From Lentzea fradiae (GTDB lineage Bacteria > Actinomycetota > Actinomycetes > Mycobacteriales > Pseudonocardiaceae): a stretch of 64,000 nt of DNA. Both the position numbers and the translations under genes were made by a program. The stretch spans positions 141,647 through 205,646 of the forward strand of contig NZ_FNCC01000017.1 of assembly GCF_900100955.1 (NCBI RefSeq). Direction: 5' to 3'. Each line of letters begins with the position of its first letter. Positions within the stretch are counted from its first letter, which is position 1. Positions 34,339 to 43,641 of the stretch are shown piece by piece. A model generated the notes under the pieces. That model had not been told where the DNA came from. It saw only the letters and a list, made by a program, of their open reading frames with translations, and ran no database searches.

Positions 34339-35939
34339 GAGCCGTCCTCCTGGACTGCCTCGACGAGCTGGGCCAGACCCGCGACGCGGTCGGTCAGGTG
34401 CAGCCTCAGCACCGGGCGGCCGTGCTCGGCGAGCACCTGGCCGTCGCCGAGCGCCTGCGCGAGCTGCAGCTGCGCCAGCGTGTACGGACGGCCGGGCACC
34501 TCCAGGTCGTCGCCGGACTCGCCGGTGATCTGGACGAACACGCCGTTCTGGTGACCGCCCTTGTGGTACTGGCCGGTCGAGTGCAGGAAGCGGGGACCCC
34601 AGCCGAACGTCGTCTGCAGGTGCGTCCTCTTCGCGATCTCCGCGCGGAGCAGCTCGAACGACGCGTCGTCGATCCTGTCCAAGTACGCCTGAACGGAGAT
34701 GTAGCCGTGGTCGGGCGCCACCTCGACCAGTGCCGCGAGCGCCTCGGCGACGGTGCTCACCTTCCGCGGCGCCCAGTCCGTGCCGTGCGCCTCGACCGGA
34801 CCGTCCACGAAGGACGGCTCGGTGGCGGCGACGGCCGGCGCGTCGAGCAGCGCGCGAGCGGCCTTCTTGGCGGCCTCGACGTCGGGCTGGTCGAACGGGT
34901 TGATCCCGAGCACCCTGCCCACGAGCGCGGTCGCGTACTCCCACAGCAGGAACTGCGCGCCGAGCTTGCCCTCGACCGCGACGGTCGCCGAGCCGGTGGC
35001 CGGTCCGATCGCGACGGTCGTGGCGTCGGAGCGCGCGTTCACGAAGCCCTCGGCGCCGGGACCCTCGACGACGACCGGCAGCAGGCCGGTGCCGTTCTTG
35101 CCGGTCGACTCGGCGATGAGCTGCTCGGCCCAGTCGCCGAAGCCCTTGATGCCGGAACCGGTGTCGGCGAAGACGATCTTCTCCGCGCCGTTGGCGTGCG
35201 CGGCGCCGAAGATCGCGGCCAGCTGCACCGCGGGGTTCTCGGCGGAGTCCTGCGACACGATCTTCGCGACCTCGGCGGCCTCGTCGAGCAGCGACTCGAC
35301 GTCGGCGCCCGCGAGGTAGGACGGCACGAGGCCGAACGCCGTGAGCGCCGAGTACCGGCCGCCCACGTTCGGGTCGGCCAGGAACACCTTGCGGTACCCG
35401 GCCTCCTCCGACGCGGACTGCAGCGGCGAGCCGGGGTCGGTGACCACGACGATGCGCGACGCGGCGTCGATCCCCGCGTCGGTGAAAGCCTTCTCGAAGA
35501 TGCGCCGGTGGCTGTCGGTCTCGACCGTCCCACCGGACTTGGAGGACACCACGATCACCGTGCGCTGCAGGTCACCGGCGAGCGCGTCGGCGACCTGGGC
35601 GGGATCGGTGGTGTCCAGGACGACCAGCGGCACGCCCTGCGTCCGCGTGATCACCTCGGGGGCCAGCGAGGAGCCGCCCATGCCCGCGAGCACGACGCGG
35701 TCCACGCCCTCGGCGTGCAGGTCCTCGCGCAGCGCCTTGAGCTCCGGGAGCAGTGCGCGGGACGTCTCGTGCAACGTCGTCCACGACAGGCGGATGCTCG
35801 CCTCGGACTCGGCTTCCGGACCCCACAGGGTCGGGTCCTGCGCGGTCAGCTTGCTCGGCACCGAATCCGCGACCAGGTCAGCAGCGATGATGCTGACCTG
35901 GTCGGCGTTCGGTGACCTCACGATGTCGACGGAGGTCAC
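34335..35939 (-). CDS. pgi: Glucose-6-phosphate isomerase
   Basis: Pgi interconverts glucose-6- and fructose-6-phosphate. The 534-residue protein shows GMGGSSLAPEV, the SIS-domain phosphate loop VVSSKSGGTVET, VTDPGSPL, GGRYSALTAFGL, and late FLHSTGQYHKGGHQNG. The SIS-type layout places it with the actinobacterial enzymes that sit between tal and zwf. GTG 35939 follows GAGGAA, 8 bp after tal. Confidence 0.95.
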   Translation of the reverse strand: MTSVDIVRSPNADQVSIIAADLVADSVPSKLTAQDPTLWGPEAESEASIRLSWTTLHETSRALLPELKALREDLHAEGVDRVVLAGMGGSSLAPEVITRTQGVPLVVLDTTDPAQVADALAGDLQRTVIVVSSKSGGTVETDSHRRIFEKAFTDAGIDAASRIVVVTDPGSPLQSASEEAGYRKVFLADPNVGGRYSALTAFGLVPSYLAGADVESLLDEAAEVAKIVSQDSAENPAVQLAAIFGAAHANGAEKIVFADTGSGIKGFGDWAEQLIAESTGKNGTGLLPVVVEGPGAEGFVNARSDATTVAIGPATGSATVAVEGKLGAQFLLWEYATALVGRVLGINPFDQPDVEAAKKAARALLDAPAVAATEPSFVDGPVEAHGTDWAPRKVSTVAEALAALVEVAPDHGYISVQAYLDRIDDASFELLRAEIAKRTHLQTTFGWGPRFLHSTGQYHKGGHQNGVFVQITGESGDDLEVPGRPYTLAQLQLAQALGDGQVLAEHGRPVLRLHLTDRVAGLAQLVEAVQEDGS

Positions 35940-35947
35940 TTGGTTCC

Positions 35948-37060
35948 TCAGCCCTTCAGTTGAGCCAGTTGGTTCGTCACCGTCTCGAGCAACTCTTCCC
36001 AGGACTTCTCGAACTTCTCGACGCCCTCGGTCTCCAGGACGACGAACACGTCCTGGAGGTCGACTCCCACGGCGGCGAGCTTGTCGAACACCTCCTGGCC
36101 CTCCGCCGCGCGGCCGGTGACCGTGTCACCGGAGATCTTGCCCGCGTCCGCGACGGCCTGCAGCGTCTTCTCCGGCATCGTGTTCACGACGTCGTTCACG
36201 ACGAGCTGGTCGACGTAGAGGGTGGGGGAGTAGCTCGGGTCCTTCACGCCGGTCGACGCCCACAGTGGACGCTGCGCGTTCGCGCCGTCCGCCTTGAGCG
36301 CCTCCCAGCGCTCGCCCTGGAACGTCTTCTCGAACGCACCGTAGGCGATCCACGCGTTGGCGAGGGCGGCCTTGCCGCGCAACGCCTTCGCCTCGTCGGT
36401 GCCGATCTTGTCCAGGCGCTTGTCGATCTCGGTGTCCACGCGGGACACGAAGAACGAGGCCACGGAGTGGATCGAGCGGAGGTCGTGGCCGTTGGCCTTG
36501 GCCTGCTCCAGACCCGCGATGTAGGCGTTCATCACGGCCTCGTAGCGCTCGACCGAGAAGATCAGCGTCACGTTGACCGAGATGCCCTCGCCGATCACCT
36601 TCGTGATCGCCGGGATGCCCGCCTCGGTGGCCGGGATCTTGACCAGCAGGTTCGGCCGGTCGACGGTCTTCCACAGGTCCTGCGCCTCGGCCACGGTCTT
36701 GTCCGTGTCGAACGCCAGGCGCGGGTCGACCTCGATGGAGACGCGGCCGTCGACGCCGTTGGTCGAGTTGTAGATGTCGCGGAACTTGTCGCACGCGTTG
36801 CGCACGTCGGTCGTGGTGACCTCGCGGATGGTCGCCTCGGTGTCGGCGCCGCGGCTCGACAGCTCGCGGACCTGCTCGTCGTAGGACTCGCCCTTCGACA
36901 GGGCGCCCGCGAAGATCGTCGGGTTCGTCGTCACGCCGACGACGTTCCACTCCCGGATCAGCTCGTCGAGGTTTCCGCTGGTGAGCCGCTCGCGGGACAG
37001 GTCGTCCAGCCAGATCGACACACCGGCTCCGGACAGGGCTTCCAGATTCGGCTTGCTCAC
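35948..37060 (-). CDS. tal: Transaldolase
   Basis: Tal transfers dihydroxyacetone between sugar phosphates in the non-oxidative pentose phosphate branch. The 370-residue protein contains VVGVTTNPTIFAGAL (N-terminal signature), IYNSTNGVDGRVSIEVDP, the Schiff-base Lys in PNLLVKIPATEAG, VNVTLIFSVERYEAV, and ASFFVSRVDTEID. This is the longer actinobacterial class. The GTG start overlaps the tkt stop as GTGA. Confidence 0.98.
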   Translation of the reverse strand: MSKPNLEALSGAGVSIWLDDLSRERLTSGNLDELIREWNVVGVTTNPTIFAGALSKGESYDEQVRELSSRGADTEATIREVTTTDVRNACDKFRDIYNSTNGVDGRVSIEVDPRLAFDTDKTVAEAQDLWKTVDRPNLLVKIPATEAGIPAITKVIGEGISVNVTLIFSVERYEAVMNAYIAGLEQAKANGHDLRSIHSVASFFVSRVDTEIDKRLDKIGTDEAKALRGKAALANAWIAYGAFEKTFQGERWEALKADGANAQRPLWASTGVKDPSYSPTLYVDQLVVNDVVNTMPEKTLQAVADAGKISGDTVTGRAAEGQEVFDKLAAVGVDLQDVFVVLETEGVEKFEKSWEELLETVTNQLAQLKG

Positions 37061-39147
37061 TTCTTACCCCTCACGTTGTCAAGGGAACGGCGGGCGGCGG
37101 CGACGACGTTCTCCGTCGTGAAGCCGAACTCCTTGAACAGGACCTGGTAGTCGGCGGACGCGCCGAAGTGCTCGATCGACACGATCTCGCCCGCGTCGCC
37201 GACGTGGCGGTACCACGGCTGGGCGATGCCGGCCTCGACGGCGACGCGCGCCTTCACCGAGGACGGGATCACCGACTCCCGGTACTCGGCGTCCTGCTTC
37301 TCGAACCAGTCGAGCGACGGCATGGAGACCACGCGCACTGCAACGCCCTCGCCCTGCAGGACCTTCCCGGCCTCGGCGGCCACCTGCAGCTCCGAGCCAG
37401 TGCCGATGATCACGATCTCCGGGTTCTCGTCGCCGAAGAGCACGTAGCCACCGCGCTTCACGCCCTCGGCGGAGGTGCCCTCCAGCGTCGGGACGTTCTG
37501 CCGCGACAGCGCCAGGCCGACCGGGCCGAGCTGCTCGATCACGGCCTTCCAGGCGTACGCGGTCTCGTTGGCGTCGCCGGGACGGACCACGGCGAAGTCC
37601 GGGATCGCGCGCAGCGCGGCGAGGTGCTCGATCGGCTGGTGCGTCGGGCCGTCCTCGCCCAGGCCGATGGAGTCGTGCGTCCACACGTAGGTGACGGCGG
37701 CCTGCATGATCGCCGCGAGCCGCACCGCCGGGCGCATGTAGTCGGAGAACACCAGGAAGGTGCCGCCGAACGGGCGGGTCGGGCCGTGCAGCGCGATGCC
37801 GTTGAGGATCATGCCCATGGCGTTCTCGCGGACGCCGAAGTGCAGCACGCGGCCGTACGGGTCGGCGCTCCACATGCCCGTCGAGATCGACTCCGGGCCG
37901 AACGACTTGGCGCCCTTGATGGTCGTCAGGTTCGACTCGGCGAGGTCGGCGGAACCGCCCCACAGCTCGGGCAGGTGCTTGGCGAGCGCGTTGATGACCT
38001 CACCGGACGCCTTCCGGGTCGGCAGGCCCTTCGCGTCCACCGGGTAGCTCGGCAGGTCCGCGTCCCAGCCCTCGGGCAGCTCGCGGGAGGTCAGGCGGTC
38101 GAGCAGCTTCTTGTTCTCCGGGTTGGCCGAGGCCCACTCGTCGAACGACGGCTGCCACTGCGCCTTGGCGTGCTCGCCGCGCTTCACGACCTCGCGGGTG
38201 TGCGCGAGCACCTCGTCGGCGACCTCGAAGGTCTTCTCCGGGTCGAAGCCCAGGATCTCCTTGGTGGCCTTGACCTCGTCCACGCCCAGCGCGGCACCGT
38301 GCGCGGCGCCGGTGTTCTGCTTGTTCGGCGCCGGGTAGCCGATGATCGTGCGCAGCAGGATGAACGAGGGCTTGTCGGTGACGGCCTTGGCCTTCTCGAC
38401 GGCTTCCAGGATGCCCTTGACGTTCTCGCCCGACTCGACGACCTGGACGTGCCAGCCGTACGCCTCGTAGCGCTTCGCGGTGTCCTCGGACAGCGCGATC
38501 GTCGTGTCGTCCTCGATCGAGATCTTGTTGTCGTCGTAGAAGACGACGAGGTTGCCCAGCTGCTGCGTGCCGGCGAGCGACGAGGCTTCGGCTGTGACGC
38601 CCTCCTCGATGTCACCGTCGGAGGCGATCACGTAGACGTGGTGGTCGAACGGGCTCGTGCCCGGCGCGGCCCCGGGGTCGAACAGGCCCCGCTCGCGGCG
38701 GGCGGCCATCGCCATGCCGACGGCGGCGGCGAGACCGGAGCCCAGCGGGCCGGTGGTGATCTCGACGCCCCTGGTGTGGCGGTACTCCGGGTGACCCGGC
38801 GTCTTCGAGCCCCACTTGCGCAGGTGCTTCAGGTCGTCGATCTCCAGGCCGTAGCCGGACAGGAACAGCTGGACGTACAGGGTCAGGCTGGAGTGACCGG
38901 CGGAGAGCACGAACCGGTCGCGGCCGATCCAGTCGGGGTCGGCGGGGTCGTGCCGCATCACGCGCTGGAAGAGCGTGTAGGCGAGCGGCGCGAGGCTCAT
39001 GGCCGTACCGGGGTGGCCGTTGCCGACGTTCTGCACGGCGTCCGCCGCGAGCACTCGCGCGGTGTCGACGGCGCGCTTGTCGAGCTCGGTCCAGTCGTCG
39101 GGCAGATCGGCCTTGGTGAGCCGGGCGATGTCGTCGGTGACGGTCAC
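37057..39147 (-). CDS. tkt: Transketolase
   Basis: Tkt moves two-carbon units between sugar phosphates using thiamine diphosphate. The 696-residue protein shows GHPGTAMSLAPLAY, ETTGPLGSGLA-like ITTGPLGSGLAAAVGMA, the TPP motif ASDGDIEEGVTAEASS with DDNKISIE, FGVRENAMG and VVEGPTHQP-like DGPTHQPIEHLAALR. It is the first gene of the minus-strand pentose-phosphate operon, divergent from ctaB with 253 bp between. Confidence 0.98.
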   Translation of the reverse strand: MTVTDDIARLTKADLPDDWTELDKRAVDTARVLAADAVQNVGNGHPGTAMSLAPLAYTLFQRVMRHDPADPDWIGRDRFVLSAGHSSLTLYVQLFLSGYGLEIDDLKHLRKWGSKTPGHPEYRHTRGVEITTGPLGSGLAAAVGMAMAARRERGLFDPGAAPGTSPFDHHVYVIASDGDIEEGVTAEASSLAGTQQLGNLVVFYDDNKISIEDDTTIALSEDTAKRYEAYGWHVQVVESGENVKGILEAVEKAKAVTDKPSFILLRTIIGYPAPNKQNTGAAHGAALGVDEVKATKEILGFDPEKTFEVADEVLAHTREVVKRGEHAKAQWQPSFDEWASANPENKKLLDRLTSRELPEGWDADLPSYPVDAKGLPTRKASGEVINALAKHLPELWGGSADLAESNLTTIKGAKSFGPESISTGMWSADPYGRVLHFGVRENAMGMILNGIALHGPTRPFGGTFLVFSDYMRPAVRLAAIMQAAVTYVWTHDSIGLGEDGPTHQPIEHLAALRAIPDFAVVRPGDANETAYAWKAVIEQLGPVGLALSRQNVPTLEGTSAEGVKRGGYVLFGDENPEIVIIGTGSELQVAAEAGKVLQGEGVAVRVVSMPSLDWFEKQDAEYRESVIPSSVKARVAVEAGIAQPWYRHVGDAGEIVSIEHFGASADYQVLFKEFGFTTENVVAAARRSLDNVRGKK

Positions 39148-39263
39148 GGACTTACAGCTCCAAACTTGTCGCTAGGGCGGGTGCGCCGGCGTCTTCGGAA
39201 TCGATCCCGAAGAGCCCGACCCGCGTCTCTCCCTCGTCCTCCTGCCAGCCTAGTCCTGAGAGA

Positions 39264-39303
39264 TTCAGAAGGTGATCTGAAAGCTCCCGGGCACATGTGT
39301 GCC
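39264..39303. promoter_or_regulatory. Inverted repeats in the tkt/ctaB divergent region
   Basis: TTCAGA-N6-TCTGAA (39264-39281) and GGCACA-TG-TGTGCC (39290-39303) are both symmetric and lie in the 253-bp gap between the two divergent operons. They are plausible regulator sites; no identity can be given. The rest of the gap shows no gene. Confidence 0.4.
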
Positions 39304-39400
39304 GGGGCACACCAGCACCCGAACGGGCTGTTCGTTCTTGTCGCGGTTACCATCAGTCGCCGGATCTCACACCCGTCTCGACACGAGGAGCGTTCACCCG

Positions 39401-40333
39401 ATGAGTGCCGACAGTCTCGTCGCCGAGGCGCCCAGCAGGACGCCTCGCCAGGTCGTCGGCGCCTACGTGGCACTCACGAAGCCGCGCGTCATCGAGCTCC
39501 TGCTGATCACGACGATCCCGGCGATGCTGCTCGCCCAGCACGGCCTCCCGCCGCTGTGGCTGATCGCCTGCACGCTCACCGGCGGCACCCTCGCCGCGGG
39601 GTCGGCGAACGCCCTCAACTGCTTCGTCGACGCCGACATCGACTCGGTCATGAAGCGCACGGCCGCCCGGCCGCTCGCGCACAACGCCATCCCGCCGCGC
39701 AACGCCCTGATCTTCGGCGTGGTGCTCGGCGTCGTGTCGTTCGCCTTCCTGTGGTTCTTCGTGAACCTGATGTCCGCGGTCTTCGCGGTCGCGACGATCC
39801 TCTTCTACATCTTCGTCTACACCCTGGTCCTCAAGCGCCGCACCTCGCAGAACATCATCTGGGGCGGCATGGCGGGCTGCATGCCCGTGATCATCGGCTG
39901 GAGCGCGGTGACGGGCACGGTGGAGTGGCCCGCCCTCGTCATGTTCGGCGTGATCTTCTTCTGGACCCCGCCGCACACGTGGGCCCTCGCCATGAAGTTC
40001 AAGGAGGACTACGCCAGGGCAGGCGTGCCGATGCTGCCCGTGGTCGCGACAGCTCAGCAGGTGACGCGGCAGATCGTGATCTACAGCTGGGTCACCGTGG
40101 TCTGCACGCTCGCCCTCGCTCCCGTGACGTCGTGGATCTACGTGTCCGTGGCGGCGCTGTCCGGCGTGTGGTTCGCCGTCTTCGCGCACAAGCTGCACAA
40201 CGTGGTCCGTCGCGGCGGCTCCACGAACACCATGAAGTTCTTCCACATGTCGAACCTCTACCTGATGCTCGTGTTCTGCGGTCTCGCCGTGGACGCGGTC
40301 GTCGGGTTGCCGGTGCTGGGCTGGCCGTTCTAG
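39401..40333 (+). CDS. ctaB: Protoheme IX farnesyltransferase
   Basis: CtaB converts protoheme to heme O for cytochrome oxidase. The 310-residue membrane protein has the prenyl-diphosphate motif NCFVDADIDSVMKRTAARPL, a second WGGMAGCMPV, FFWTPPHTWALAMKFKEDYA and about nine membrane helices. The long open frame starts at 39299, but GAGGAG at 39385-39390 supports ATG 39401. Its usual actinobacterial neighbours, qor and ctaA, are displaced here to 46.6 and 59.8 kb. Confidence 0.97.
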   Translation: MSADSLVAEAPSRTPRQVVGAYVALTKPRVIELLLITTIPAMLLAQHGLPPLWLIACTLTGGTLAAGSANALNCFVDADIDSVMKRTAARPLAHNAIPPRNALIFGVVLGVVSFAFLWFFVNLMSAVFAVATILFYIFVYTLVLKRRTSQNIIWGGMAGCMPVIIGWSAVTGTVEWPALVMFGVIFFWTPPHTWALAMKFKEDYARAGVPMLPVVATAQQVTRQIVIYSWVTVVCTLALAPVTSWIYVSVAALSGVWFAVFAHKLHNVVRRGGSTNTMKFFHMSNLYLMLVFCGLAVDAVVGLPVLGWPF

Positions 40334-40355
40334 CTGCACTTCCAGTCGTACGGCT

Positions 40356-42269
40356 GTGGCGCCCGTTGAGTTCACCGTCACCGGTGGTGAAGGTTCACCA
40401 CTGGACTTCGTCGCGGTCCTGACCCGGTCGTCCTCGCTCGTCGTGATCACCGATCCCGGCGGGTGGGCGCAGGTCAGCCAGGGCCTCACGCCCGGCTTCG
40501 CCGCGTCGACGACGGTCGTCACGCGGGTGCGCCCGCTGCGGTGCGCGGTGCTCGACCTGCGGCACTTCCCCTCACCGGACGCGCTGCCGTCGGTCGCGGA
40601 CGTCCCCGGCGACGTGGTCGCGCTGCACGACACCCGCTCCTGGGACTCGGCACCCCTGGTCGCCGCGCTGCGCCGGCTCGGACGGCCGGTCGTGCTCTTC
40701 ACCGCCGTGCACACCTGGGTCTCCGGTGTCGACCCCGCCTCGATGCTGGTCGGGTGGAGCGCGCCGCACGTCGTGCTGGCACGGCCCCTGCGTCCCGGTG
40801 AGGCCAGGGTCGAGGACGCCCTCTGGCAGTTCCGCGAGCTGGAACGGCGCCGGATGGTGACGTACACGGCGCTGCCCGCGCCGCCCCCGCCGCTGGACAG
40901 GGCCGTGACGGTCGTCGTCGCGCTGCCGGGCGCCACCGAGGGCATCGCCGGGGCGTTGCGGCCGGGCGCCGACTACGAGGTGTGGGTGCGCGTCGGCGAG
41001 GTCGCCGTGCCGCTGCCGGCCGACCTGGAGCTCAGGGCCGTGCTCGGCATGAACGGCCGCGACGTGCGGTCCGAGACGTTCGTGCTGCCCGTCGAGGGCG
41101 GCAGCCCGTGGGTGAGCTTCGCCGTGACGACGCCGTACGCGTCCGTGCCGTGGGGCGGGGAGCTGGTGATCTACCGCGGCGCCGTGCCGGTGCACGTCCA
41201 GCAGGTCGTGCTGCCGGTCGGCGGCGGCGAGTCCCGCATCCGGCAGCGGCTGCGCCTGTCGCGGACGTTCGCGGACCTCGGGCCGCTGTCGTCCCGGCTC
41301 GCGTCGGTCCTCGTCCTCGGCGAACGGGCGCTGGTGACCGACGGCGGGACACCGCGCTGGACCGCACTGGACACCCCGCTGCGGCTGCCGCCCGTGACCG
41401 GCTTCGACCACTGGTACGGCAAGGACTTCCCCTCCTGCTGCGAGGACCTCGCCGCGTTCGCGCTGCGCGGCGCCGCGCTGCACGCACAGCTGTTCCCCGA
41501 CGGAGTGGGCGTCCGGCGCGGCGGCGTGATCACCGTGGCCGGTGAGACGCGCGTGCCGTGGGCGGCCGTGTACGACCTGCCGTTCACCGAGGGCCCGTAC
41601 CGGCTGTGCTCGTCGGTCGCGCGGTTCGGCCCGTTCGGCGCCGGGGGACCGGTGCCGGCGCGCTGCCCCGAACCCGACCACAGCGGCAACGTCCTGTGCC
41701 CCTTCGGCTTCTGGGGCCTGTCGAGCGTGCTGGAGCAGCCGGCGGGACCGCTCGCCTGGCAGGTCGCCCCGGCGCAGCGGCAGGTGCGGGTGGCGCTGGC
41801 CGTCGACCCCGCCCTGGACCGGGCGCTCACCCAGCGGCACGTGGCGGAGCTGATGTCGTTCCTGCCACCCGACACGATCTCGTCCGCGTACGTCAGCCCG
41901 TCCGGCCTGTCGCGGGCGCTGGCGGAGGAACGCGCGGACGTGCTGCACCTCGTCTACGACGAGGGCGTCCTGGAGACCGTGGAGGTCGAGGGCTGGCCGC
42001 ACCGCCCGCTGGTCGTCACGACGTCCCCCGCCGCGCACCTGGTGGACGCGCTGGTGAACGGGGCGGGCGCCGCGGGCGTGATCTGCCCGGAGGTGCCCGT
42101 CGACCAGGGCATGGCCGGGTGGGCGGGCGGCATGCTGCTCGCCCGGCTCGCCGGGGGGATGCCCGCCGGTGAGGCGGTGCGGCAGACCCGCTGGGAGATG
42201 CTGGGCCGCGGCAACGTCCTCGGCCTCGCCCTCACCCTGCACGCGGGCGCCGACCTGCGCCTCAGGTGA
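40356..42269 (+). CDS. CHAT-domain-like protein, probably catalytically inactive
   Basis: A 637-residue soluble protein. The C-terminal third looks like a CHAT (caspase-like) domain: LCPFGFWGLSSVLEQP near residue 448 leads into the domain, and RWEMLGRGNVLGLALTLHAGADLRL is the typical end. The catalytic sites appear lost: where CHAT proteases have a His-Gly after the 'lhf' strand it reads VLHLVYDEG (about 530), and the Cys strand reads LVVTTSPAAHL (about 552). The N-terminal part (about 1-400) contains a Rossmann-like segment and a beta-rich region (WVSFAVTTPYASVPWGGELVIYRG). GTG 40356 is 22 bp after ctaB. It ends 8 bp inside the convergent HD-domain gene. The assignment is by motif memory, not a search. 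Confidence 0.6.
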   Translation: MAPVEFTVTGGEGSPLDFVAVLTRSSSLVVITDPGGWAQVSQGLTPGFAASTTVVTRVRPLRCAVLDLRHFPSPDALPSVADVPGDVVALHDTRSWDSAPLVAALRRLGRPVVLFTAVHTWVSGVDPASMLVGWSAPHVVLARPLRPGEARVEDALWQFRELERRRMVTYTALPAPPPPLDRAVTVVVALPGATEGIAGALRPGADYEVWVRVGEVAVPLPADLELRAVLGMNGRDVRSETFVLPVEGGSPWVSFAVTTPYASVPWGGELVIYRGAVPVHVQQVVLPVGGGESRIRQRLRLSRTFADLGPLSSRLASVLVLGERALVTDGGTPRWTALDTPLRLPPVTGFDHWYGKDFPSCCEDLAAFALRGAALHAQLFPDGVGVRRGGVITVAGETRVPWAAVYDLPFTEGPYRLCSSVARFGPFGAGGPVPARCPEPDHSGNVLCPFGFWGLSSVLEQPAGPLAWQVAPAQRQVRVALAVDPALDRALTQRHVAELMSFLPPDTISSAYVSPSGLSRALAEERADVLHLVYDEGVLETVEVEGWPHRPLVVTTSPAAHLVDALVNGAGAAGVICPEVPVDQGMAGWAGGMLLARLAGGMPAGEAVRQTRWEMLGRGNVLGLALTLHAGADLRLR

Positions 42270-42930
42270 CCCGCGCGTCCGGCCCGACAGCGGTCAGCAG
42301 CTCCTCCACGCACGGGTCGTCGAGCGACTCGACGATGCACTTCCACAGCGAGAGGTTCGCCTCCGCCCACTTCGAGTACATGAGGGCGGCCTCGCGGTCG
42401 TAGAAGTAGTAGCCGTCGTCGGCCTTGCCCACCTGCTCGCCCACGATCTTGTGCGCCAGCTCGCGCAACGTGATGCCGTTCTCCTGCAAGTACCGGTGCG
42501 CGAGCACGACCGGCGTCACCGGCAGCGCCTTGAACAGCGTGTCCGCGTCGGACAGCGCCTGCGCCTCCAGCGAGATGTCGCGGTGGCGGGTGCGCATCTC
42601 CGCCTCCAGCACGATCTGTTCGATCCGGTCGATGTCGCCCATCGCGACGCCGGAGACGAACAGGACCTTGCGCCGCAACGCCGCGCCGTCGGTCGGCAGC
42701 GAGTTGCGGCGGACCATGTAGTTCAGGTCGTGCACAAGCGCGGCGACCTCGACGACGTCGCACGCGGCGCCGTTGCGCTCGGCGAAGTGCACCGACTTGT
42801 CGCGGACGAAGCTCACGTGGTGCCAGCCGTGGAACTGCAGCTTGGCGGCCAGGTCCTCGCACAGCCGCCGCACCCGCCGCTCCACGTCCGCGATGACAGA
42901 CCTCGGAATCCTTGTGCGCGTACGCATCAT
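42262..42930 (-). CDS. HD-domain phosphohydrolase
   Basis: A 222-residue HD-superfamily protein. The metal-binding pattern is complete: FHGWHHVSFV (H37/H38), AALVHDLNYMV (H67-D68) and LSDADTLFK (D128/D130). Such enzymes hydrolyse phosphate esters of nucleotides or related compounds; the substrate is unknown. C-terminal YYFYDREAALMYSKWAEANL is helical and not recognised. GGGAGGG precedes two adjacent ATG codons (42930 and 42927); either may start the protein. It is the last gene of a three-gene minus-strand operon. Confidence 0.8.
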   Translation of the reverse strand: MMRTRTRIPRSVIADVERRVRRLCEDLAAKLQFHGWHHVSFVRDKSVHFAERNGAACDVVEVAALVHDLNYMVRRNSLPTDGAALRRKVLFVSGVAMGDIDRIEQIVLEAEMRTRHRDISLEAQALSDADTLFKALPVTPVVLAHRYLQENGITLRELAHKIVGEQVGKADDGYYFYDREAALMYSKWAEANLSLWKCIVESLDDPCVEELLTAVGPDARVT

Positions 42931-42987
42931 CAGCCCTCCCGTGGGGTGGGCCGATGGTAGGCGTGCGCCGGGTGGTCCGGTGCGGCT

Positions 42988-43635
42988 TCAGAGGTGGTTC
43001 GTCAGATCCTCCAGCCTGTCCTCGACGGGCACGTGCCGGTGGCTGATCCCGGTGTCCGGGTCGTAGCTGAGGCTCCACGGCGTGACGGCGCGGGACTTCA
43101 CCAGGAACGTCATCGTCCCGTCGGCGGCACGGGGGATGCGGTGGAACTCGTGCGCGAGCAACGTGCCGGTGGCGCCCTGCGCGCACTGGGTGCGGTCCGT
43201 GAGCTCCGTGCCGATGACCGAGCGGCCGCCGAGGCCGAGCCGGGCGTCGAAGCGTTCGTGCAGGTAGGCGCCGCTCAGGATGGTGGTGCAGAAGTGGTAC
43301 CGGTGGTTGTGGACCGAGTCCGCGTAGCCCGTGCGCCAGTCCGTCAGCGGCTTGTACTCGTGCAGCCAGAACGTGAACGGCTCGCCGGGTTCGTCCCGCA
43401 GGCACCACGCGAAGTGCGTCGTCGTCTCCCGGGAGCGCGCGATCACCCCGGTCGCCTGCGCCGGGGTGAGCCCGCCGAGGTGCGCGCGCAGCTCCTTGCG
43501 CAGCTCGGGACGGGCCGCCCAGCCGCGGAACCACGCGCCGACGTCGGGCCAGTGCTCCACCACCGGAACCGCGGTGCGCTTCACCCGAGCGGCGAGCTCC
43601 TCGAGCGCGGACAACCCGGTGAACTCGGCTAGCAA
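42988..43635 (-). CDS. Cupin-like metalloenzyme
   Basis: A 215-residue protein. After an alpha-helical first half, residues 105-190 look like a cupin barrel: SVHNHRYHFCTTILSGAYLHE (His109, His111, His114, Glu127 as possible metal ligands), then LLAHEFHRI (His162, His165) and a strand FLVKSR. This is the pattern of small bacterial cupin/dioxygenase-like proteins. The start appears to be TTG at 43635, with GAGGAG about 10 nt before it inside the upstream gene's end; a later GTG is possible. It lies 6 bp after the membrane-protein gene, in the same operon as the HD hydrolase. Confidence 0.7.
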   Translation of the reverse strand: MLAEFTGLSALEELAARVKRTAVPVVEHWPDVGAWFRGWAARPELRKELRAHLGGLTPAQATGVIARSRETTTHFAWCLRDEPGEPFTFWLHEYKPLTDWRTGYADSVHNHRYHFCTTILSGAYLHERFDARLGLGGRSVIGTELTDRTQCAQGATGTLLAHEFHRIPRAADGTMTFLVKSRAVTPWSLSYDPDTGISHRHVPVEDRLEDLTNHL

Positions 43636-43641
43636 GATCGA

